From contig CAMUYQ010000001.1 in NCBI GenBank assembly GCA_947165025.1, forward strand, positions 496,001-560,000: a stretch of 64,000 bases of DNA, in the 5' to 3' direction. Below, piece by piece: positions 61,070 to 64,000 of this stretch. The stretch is from an uncultured Lachnospiraceae bacterium. Its GTDB lineage: Bacteria > Bacillota > Clostridia > Lachnospirales > Lachnospiraceae. A program made the translations under genes and the position numbers. Below the pieces are notes generated by a model. That model had not been told where the DNA came from. It ran no database searches and worked only from the letters and a program-made list of their open reading frames with translations. The first letter of the stretch is position 1. Each line of letters starts with the position of its first letter.

Positions 61070-61378
61070 CTAACCTCTTTTGCCCATTTTTGCAACAACA
61101 TCCATTGCCTGAGCATCCGTTGCCTCATAAACGCCGCAAGACTGAGCAAGTGCATTGGATGCCGAGTTAACAGCTTCAGCCATATTCTGAAAATCCTTCA
61201 GATTTTTCTGATACTGTTTGAGATACTCATTGGCTGCCTCGCCCTTCCATACCTTCTTGACCGAAGACATGGTCTCGTCGAGTGATTTCATATGCTTCTG
61301 CATATTTGAATAGATGTTTTCGAGCTCCCCTATGGCCGCTCTCATCTTTTGAACATTAACGGTATTTTTTGCTGCCAT
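61070..61378 (-). CDS. WXG100-family protein (fourth of array)
   Basis: A 102-residue helical hairpin. The turn is KKVWKGEAANEY near residue 43 (intact WKG), with YEATDAQ near residue 87 as the Y-x-x-x-D export motif. AAAGAGG precedes the ATG; 18 nt separate it from the next gene. EsxA-like helper or effector roles are both possible. Confidence 0.93.
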   Translation of the reverse strand: MAAKNTVNVQKMRAAIGELENIYSNMQKHMKSLDETMSSVKKVWKGEAANEYLKQYQKNLKDFQNMAEAVNSASNALAQSCGVYEATDAQAMDVVAKMGKRG

Positions 61379-61391
61379 GATCGTCCTCTTT

Positions 61392-61688
61392 CTATGAAAT
61401 GCCCGAAGCAGATGCCTGTGCAGCCTCTTCCGCTTCCTTGATCTTCTTTGCCGCTTTCTTCAGATATTCCGCAACACCGCGAAGATACTTGGCCTTTGCA
61501 TCAAGATCTGATTCCGCATCGCCAAGAAACTTTACAAAGTTCTTGCCTGCGTTTCCGGTCCATGCGGCGTTTAGGTTATCCTTAACGCCGCTTATCTTTC
61601 CCTTTGTCTTTCCGGACAGATCGGATGCCATCTGCTCAAGCTGCTGTGCCTGCTGGATCGTCTGCTGATAATTGAATTTAATAGCCAT
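61392..61688 (-). CDS. WXG100-family protein (third of array)
   Basis: A 98-residue helical hairpin. The turn is NAAWTGNAGKNF near residue 42 (intact WTG). The C-terminal helix is Lys-rich (KYLRGVAEYLKKAAKK) and lacks a clear Y-x-x-x-D/E motif, so it may depend on a partner for export. GAGGAA lies before the ATG. Confidence 0.92.
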   Translation of the reverse strand: MAIKFNYQQTIQQAQQLEQMASDLSGKTKGKISGVKDNLNAAWTGNAGKNFVKFLGDAESDLDAKAKYLRGVAEYLKKAAKKIKEAEEAAQASASGIS

Positions 61689-61698
61689 TATTCATTCC

Positions 61699-62022
61699 TC
61701 ACTTAAACGTTGAACCGAACTTCAATGATTTTCCGGTATCGCTGACCTTGTTCTCAGCCTTGTCGTAAATTCCGGCAAGTTCCTTAAGTCCGCTGACATA
61801 TCCGTTAAGCACCTTCACGATCTCGGAAGAGCTTGCCTTGAGCTGGTTTGCCGTATTCCTTATATCGTCCGATGCATCACCCTGCCATTCACCTCTGGAG
61901 TTCTTGACCTCCTGCTGGAACTGTTCGAATATGTTCTCGAGATTCCTGATAAGAGGTGTCAGCGTCTCGGCACAGTTCGCCAACAGGGCGGTATCAACTT
62001 TTGTTTCATTTCCTGCTGCCAT
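61699..62022 (-). CDS. WXG100-family protein (second of array)
   Basis: A 107-residue helical hairpin. The turn is RGEWQGDASDDI near residue 48 (intact WQG), with YDKAENKV near 88 giving Y-x-x-x-E. Two adjacent ATGs follow AGGAGG; the second (62022) has the better 6-nt spacing. Confidence 0.92.
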   Translation of the reverse strand: MAAGNETKVDTALLANCAETLTPLIRNLENIFEQFQQEVKNSRGEWQGDASDDIRNTANQLKASSSEIVKVLNGYVSGLKELAGIYDKAENKVSDTGKSLKFGSTFK

Positions 62023-62033
62023 CATCTACCTCC

Positions 62034-62336
62034 TCAAATCTTGATCTTTGAAACGAGACTCTCGGATTCATTTTCCGAAGCCTCAAAATCCTGTGCGAGC
62101 TCGTTCATGATATCCGAAACTTCTCTGTACTGATCGACCATTTCCATAAGCGCTTCCTCGTCAGTGTGCCAGTTCTGCAGAAACTGTGTTGCCGCATCGG
62201 ACACCCATGACTTGGACAGATTATTGATCGCTTCATTGATCTTACTCACGTTTCCGGACAGTTCGCCCGCAAGGCTACCTATCCTTGACGCTGACTGACG
62301 CAGTTTCCCGGCGTCAACATTAGTCATATCTGCCAT
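62034..62336 (-). CDS. WXG100-family protein with degenerate turn (first of array)
   Basis: A 100-residue helical protein of WXG100 length. The turn reads LSKSWVSDAATQF near residue 44: the Trp is kept but Gly is Ser. The C-terminal helix is acidic (FEASENESESLV) without a clear Y-x-x-x-D/E. AAGGAG precedes the ATG. It directly follows the YukD-like gene. The altered turn suggests a chaperone-like or heterodimer partner (inference). Confidence 0.85.
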   Translation of the reverse strand: MADMTNVDAGKLRQSASRIGSLAGELSGNVSKINEAINNLSKSWVSDAATQFLQNWHTDEEALMEMVDQYREVSDIMNELAQDFEASENESESLVSKIKI

Positions 62337-62346
62337 GATCGTCTCC

Positions 62347-62601
62347 TTATATAAGCATTATCTTGTCGCCGCTGTTCACTCCGATACTTCCGAGCGTATC
62401 ACTGTCCTGAAGGAGTCCCTCCATGTTAATGCTGCATACGAGCACCTTGTCGGGATCCGGGAATACAGTCATATTCTCAACGGCACTTATCTGTTCAATC
62501 ATTTCTCTTTTGACCGTTCCGACCGTCATTACGGAATCAGCTGAAAACTCATATGTCTTCGCTATGCCCGGAACCTCTGTCTCCAAAAAGATCTTACTCA
62601 T
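62347..62601 (-). CDS. YukD/EsaB-like ubiquitin-fold protein
   Basis: An 84-residue protein with a beta-grasp pattern (IFLETEVPGIAKTYEFSAD in the first strands; GSIGVNSGDKIMLI at the end), matching the small ubiquitin-like regulator of Firmicutes type VII secretion. No C-terminal Gly-Gly is present, so conjugation is not expected. GGAGG precedes the ATG. It sits between essC and the first WXG100 gene, the expected context. Confidence 0.88.
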   Translation of the reverse strand: MSKIFLETEVPGIAKTYEFSADSVMTVGTVKREMIEQISAVENMTVFPDPDKVLVCSINMEGLLQDSDTLGSIGVNSGDKIMLI

Positions 62602-62616
62602 AATGATTTTCCTCCT

Positions 62617-64000
62617 TTATACGAGAGGCGTGAGCATCCTGACAGGAGCTCCGTCCTCTGTGAGCGCATAACCGAAACCTGCGGGAAGCTGTCTGACCGC
62701 ATCAGCTGATGACATCTCCCAGTGAAGAACATTCTGCTGATCGAACATTCCGCCGAGGTTCACACCGCTCTCCATTGACGTGAACTGTCTTGATACCTGA
62801 TATCTTGCACAGTCACTTACGTCATCGTTGGTCATTGCGGCGATGAACTGGATCTTGTGATCCCTGCCCTTTTCAAGAGCTGTCTCGAAGAATGCGTTCA
62901 TGTCATATTCTTCGGAATAAACGGTCTCGATGAATGATACGTAATCGTTGATGAGTATCACTATCCTCTTCTGGTCCTTAAGAGCCTCGGCTACATCCTT
63001 GCCTGCATCCCTTGCATCGTTGACGATACCGTTACGCTCACCGAACTTCGGCACGATCTCATCCTGCATGAGCTTGAACAGACCTGCAGCATCCGTGATG
63101 TAGTTTTTGATCTTCGCGGTCTTTGCAAAATCTTTCAGCTCTTCGCTCTTACCGTCAAAGATGATAACGTCGTCCTTCTTCTGGTATGCTTCAAGCGCAA
63201 GTGCCTTGATGAGGTTTGTCTTACCTGTCTTGCCAAGACCTACGATGCTCACGCAGTACTCATTGTTCATATCAAGAGTCAGGACTGTCTCACCGTCCAT
63301 CGTCTTACCTACTGCAAACTTGTTCTCGGGAAGATCCTTTGTCTCTTCGAGAAGTTCCTTGATCGTAAGCGAATCAAGTGTCTGTCCGAGCTTCTTGGCA
63401 CCCTTTGCGCCTGATTCCACGCTTATGCCGGCAAGGCTCTTCTTAATGCTCTGTGCCTGTGACAGGCCGTCCTTTTCCTTAACCGGAAGCGCAACCTGGA
63501 ACTCGACACTGACAGGAGCTTTGATAAGTCCGCGACCCGGTGTCTTTCCTTCCGGAATGATCTCGGTCCTCTCACCCGTAACAGCTTCGTACTCGAAACG
63601 GTCGGGCATCTGGAGAGCTATGCCGCAGTTGAAGTTCTGGCGAAGACGGCTTCGAAGGTCTCCCGAAGCGTTTGCCGTGATAACGGTATAGATACCGTAG
63701 CTCGTACCTTCTCTTGTTATCACTGCAAGATCGTCATCAAACTTGTCATAGTTCTCATAGAATGCCGTAAAGTTATCAAGTATCAGGAGCATTGCAGGAC
63801 AGTCATTGTTGAACTGTACATACTCCTTGAACGAACCGATACCCATTGATGCAAACTTCTTCTTTCTCTCAGCAAGCTGAGCCGTGAAGAATTCGAACGT
63901 ATCCGAAAGCTTGTCATCCTCGCCGTCGAAGCATACGCCTCCGATGTGAGGCATTGATGCGAATACGGACATCGTACGTGATGAAAAATCAAGTATGTAA
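62617..64000 (-). CDS. essC: EssC-type FtsK/SpoIIIE ATPase of type VII secretion (5' part beyond window)
   Basis: Only the C-terminal ~460 residues are visible; the reading frame is open to the right edge (YILDFSSRTMSVFASM at the border). The visible part covers the end of one FtsK-like domain (DNFTAFYENYDKFDDDLA; ITANASGDLRSRLRQNF) and a complete last ATPase domain with Walker A VGLGKTGKTNLI near 63210 and a Walker B-like RIVILINDYVSF near 62955. The end, GYALTEDGAPVRMLTPLV, is like EssC/YukB C-termini, which recognise substrates. It powers export of WXG100 proteins at the cell membrane. EssA, EssB and EsaA are not in the window and may lie to the right. Confidence 0.92.
   Translation of the reverse strand, partial: YILDFSSRTMSVFASMPHIGGVCFDGEDDKLSDTFEFFTAQLAERKKKFASMGIGSFKEYVQFNNDCPAMLLILDNFTAFYENYDKFDDDLAVITREGTSYGIYTVITANASGDLRSRLRQNFNCGIALQMPDRFEYEAVTGERTEIIPEGKTPGRGLIKAPVSVEFQVALPVKEKDGLSQAQSIKKSLAGISVESGAKGAKKLGQTLDSLTIKELLEETKDLPENKFAVGKTMDGETVLTLDMNNEYCVSIVGLGKTGKTNLIKALALEAYQKKDDVIIFDGKSEELKDFAKTAKIKNYITDAAGLFKLMQDEIVPKFGERNGIVNDARDAGKDVAEALKDQKRIVILINDYVSFIETVYSEEYDMNAFFETALEKGRDHKIQFIAAMTNDDVSDCARYQVSRQFTSMESGVNLGGMFDQQNVLHWEMSSADAVRQLPAGFGYALTEDGAPVRMLTPLV

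Overview
The window looks like a chromosomal segment from a Gram-positive clostridium, most likely a fibre-degrading member of the Lachnospiraceae (inference). Pointers are a SCIFF peptide with its radical SAM maturase beside secDF, a DapL plus DAP-type MurE cell-wall route, a two-gene SufB/SufC Fe-S system, a HemZ-type enzyme, an ANTAR regulator paired with glutamine synthetase, cytoplasmic xylan-oligosaccharide enzymes, and WXG100/EssC secretion genes. Almost every gene is on the minus strand, with short gaps and good Shine-Dalgarno sites. I see no insertion sequence, prophage, CRISPR array or rRNA.

Layout, left to right. 0-6.3 kb: partial Sfp-type phosphopantetheinyl transferase, then a xylan cluster (GH8 exo-oligoxylanase, acetylesterase, GH115 alpha-glucuronidase) read from a promoter with a palindromic operator candidate. 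6.4-10.3 kb: GDSL lipoprotein (plus strand), a CofE-like ligase, tsf and rpsB. 10.3-10.65 kb: rpsB promoter and structured leader, then the first copy (A) of a ~105-nt structured repeat. 10.6-20.7 kb: two CNNM/CBS transporters, murE, recJ, secDF, scfB and scfA. 20.8-32.6 kb: a run of ten genes (sufC, sufB-like, rel, an MBL hydrolase, hemZ, hisS, a zinc-ribbon membrane protein, a metal ABC binding protein and permease without an ATPase, another zinc-ribbon protein). 32.66 kb: tRNA-Glu(CUC). 32.8-43.8 kb: very long C69 dipeptidase, lipid kinase, FAD protein, Dabb protein, diguanylate cyclase, folE, NudC-like hydrolase, citrate synthase, orphan prepilin. 43.9-52.3 kb: purC-purB followed directly by an F1Fo ATP synthase operon that lacks a separate delta gene. 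52.5 kb: a plus-strand double-glycine-leader peptide gene. 52.9-58.9 kb: glmS with the second structured repeat (B) in its putative 5' leader, dapL, ANTAR regulator, glnA, an HTH/membrane pair. 59-64 kb: class B sortase, five tandem WXG100 genes, a helical/Gly-Ala protein, a YukD-like protein and the 3' part of essC, which runs off the window.

Most notable points. (1) Elements A (10498-10634) and B (54776-54902) share a ~105-nt core, about 90% identical, but are closed by outer stems of unrelated sequence that still pair. The substitutions in helices become G-U pairs in one orientation only, and a promoter ahead of B predicts a transcript starting at the first base of its outer stem. This looks like a structured RNA family I cannot name. 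(2) The ATP synthase alpha subunit carries a delta-subunit C-terminal domain at its N-terminus, and the delta N-terminal domain is not encoded here. (3) Two small peptide systems (SCIFF; a GG-leader peptide) and a WXG100 array suggest active peptide and protein export.
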